Assembly: GCF_001570745.1 (NCBI RefSeq) | Contig: NZ_BCSG01000006.1 | Coordinates: forward strand, 1-64,000 | Direction: 5' to 3' | DNA length: 64,000 nt | Source of the DNA: Alicyclobacillus mali NBRC 102425 | Lineage (GTDB): Bacteria; Bacillota; Bacilli; Alicyclobacillales; Alicyclobacillaceae | Shown: in pieces, positions 63,014 through 64,000 of the stretch | Layout: every line of letters starts with the position of its first letter | Numbering within the stretch: position 1 is the stretch's first letter | Position numbers and translations under genes: made by a program | Notes under the pieces: generated by a model | Seen by the model: only the letters and a program-made list of their open reading frames with translations | Told to the model about the DNA's origin: nothing | Database searches by the model: none

Positions 63014-64000
63014 TCGTCCGACATCCTCGCTTTCGGCCAGCGGCTGCGCATCCCGTCCGCCTCTGGCAAGCTGCGACCCCAGGTCAACAACAGCCCCACG
63101 AGCAGGTAGTACAAGCTTGCAGTGTAATTGTATTCAAACAGGTTCTCGACGAAACTGTGAATCAGTATGGCCGTGATTCCGGTCAGGCCTCCGAGCGCCA
63201 AAAGCCGCGAACCGCCGGACGCCTTCCTGACCAACCGGATCATATCGCGTACAATCGCGACGTGCATGCCCATAAACAGCACCAGTCCGAGGATACCGGT
63301 CTCTCCGAGCACCTTGGCGTAGTAATTGTCGGAGAACGCGGAAAAACTATGGGATGTCGCCACGTATCCCCCGTAGTATCCGAGGCCGGATCCGAAGAGC
63401 GGATTGCGCGACATCACGTCGAACGCCTGTTGCCAGAGTGCCATGCGCCCGCCCGCGGACGACTTGACGAAATAGACCGGGTTCAACAGGTCGAGCGCCC
63501 GGTGCCGAAGAGACGGCACACACAGACCCAACGCCGCGATGCCCCCCAGGATGGGCAGCAGGCGCCGTTCAAACGCCGCCGCGACCAGGACGGCGGCTAC
63601 GAATAGCCCCAGCCACGAGCCGCGATCGTACGTCATGAAAAGCGCGGCCAAGGCCACGATTGCGCCTGCCACATAAATGATTCTGCGCCGCTTGTCCGCA
63701 TCAAAGCCGAACAGGCCGAGCATCAGCGGGAGCGCGAGCTCGATGTTCGCCCCAAACTCCGCAGGCGACTTCATGACCGTGAACACGCGAGTCCTCACGT
63801 GTTCCCCCACGTCCAGCCACTGGCTCGGGATAGGCACTTTGATGAGAAATTGAAACCAACCGTCTACACCCATCAGCATAGACATGGCGATCACGCCATA
63901 GAACAGCTTGAGGGTGTCCTCCGCGTCGAGCGCGAGCGGCACAAGCAGTCCGACGAAAATATATTCCACGTCCACCGTCCACGCGTTCAGAGCGAGGACC
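63010..64000 (-). CDS. O-antigen ligase/polymerase-like protein, partial
   Basis: The minus-strand frame stays open to the window edge (the codons at 63976-64000 have no stop), so the 5' end is outside. At least 321 residues of a polytopic membrane protein with the Wzy_C/O-antigen ligase pattern: YDRGSWLGLF, RMALWQQAFDVMSRNPLFGSG, FSDNYYAKVLGETGILGLVLF. It would polymerise or ligate surface polysaccharide. Coupled to the glycosyltransferase gene downstream. Confidence 0.88.
   Translation of the reverse strand, partial: VLALNAWTVDVEYIFVGLLVPLALDAEDTLKLFYGVIAMSMLMGVDGWFQFLIKVPIPSQWLDVGEHVRTRVFTVMKSPAEFGANIELALPLMLGLFGFDADKRRRIIYVAGAIVALAALFMTYDRGSWLGLFVAAVLVAAAFERRLLPILGGIAALGLCVPSLRHRALDLLNPVYFVKSSAGGRMALWQQAFDVMSRNPLFGSGLGYYGGYVATSHSFSAFSDNYYAKVLGETGILGLVLFMGMHVAIVRDMIRLVRKASGGSRLLALGGLTGITAILIHSFVENLFEYNYTASLYYLLVGLLLTWGRSLPEADGMRSRWPKARMSDE

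Overview
The window looks like one end of a contig from a moderately high-G+C Bacillota chromosome, most likely Alicyclobacillus or a close relative. Pointers are CodY, ArgR, NiaR, YvyF, YlbF, YtoI and DUF3243 orthologues, a T-box leader, bacterial nitric oxide synthase, and a sulfocyanin-type blue copper protein typical of acidophiles. No 16S rRNA gene is present, so the genus is an inference. The first 20 bases are pure G, probably a contig-end artefact.

Positions 21-10400 form a chemosensory block: a partial EAL phosphodiesterase, two transmembrane MCPs, CheY, a CheX/CheC-type phosphatase, a globin-coupled (HemAT-type) receptor with a C-terminal zinc-binding CZB domain, CheA, CheW and flagellar-regulon YvyF. 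This block is visibly A+T-richer, with more A/T-ending codons, than everything after about 13.3 kb. A small membrane-anchored hypothetical gene follows. Next comes a complete IS1634-type insertion sequence (11079-13017) with 13-bp inverted repeats, a 5-bp target duplication and three perfect 9-bp DnaA-box sequences.

Positions 13.3-16.5 kb are a metal/redox cluster: a hemerythrin-like protein, a multicopper oxidase with a Met-rich insert, and a divergent sulfocyanin lipoprotein. Then come a YerC/TrpR-like regulator, CodY, an M20 dipeptidase, a serine acetyltransferase, an alpha/beta hydrolase, type-2 IleS with an unusual repeat-containing leader, a HesB-like protein, QueC, an HTH regulator coupled to truncated haemoglobin, YlbF and a UPF0173 hydrolase, small membrane proteins, DinB (apparently with an ATT start), ArgR and CysK.

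Positions 33.4-50.5 kb hold a candidate small RNA, secreted and membrane hypotheticals, a YitT transporter-like protein, and mostly central housekeeping: YtoI, an OB-domain-lacking DnaE, AccD-AccA, pyruvate kinase, TrpS, a two-component system, isocitrate and malate dehydrogenases, and chorismate mutase under a phenylalanine-type T-box.

Positions 50.4-56.5 kb are a DNA-repair/CoA operon: PolA, MutM, CoaE, a lytic transglycosylase and an MFS transporter. The last part holds NiaR, tRNA-Leu(GAG) with a consensus promoter, a membrane-anchored hypothetical with a slipin, nitric oxide synthase, a Lys-rich secreted protein, a DUF1345-like membrane protein, and a glycosyltransferase/O-antigen-ligase pair that runs off the window. 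There is no CRISPR array, no prophage and no large novel defence-type cluster. The main surprises are individual genes and leaders.
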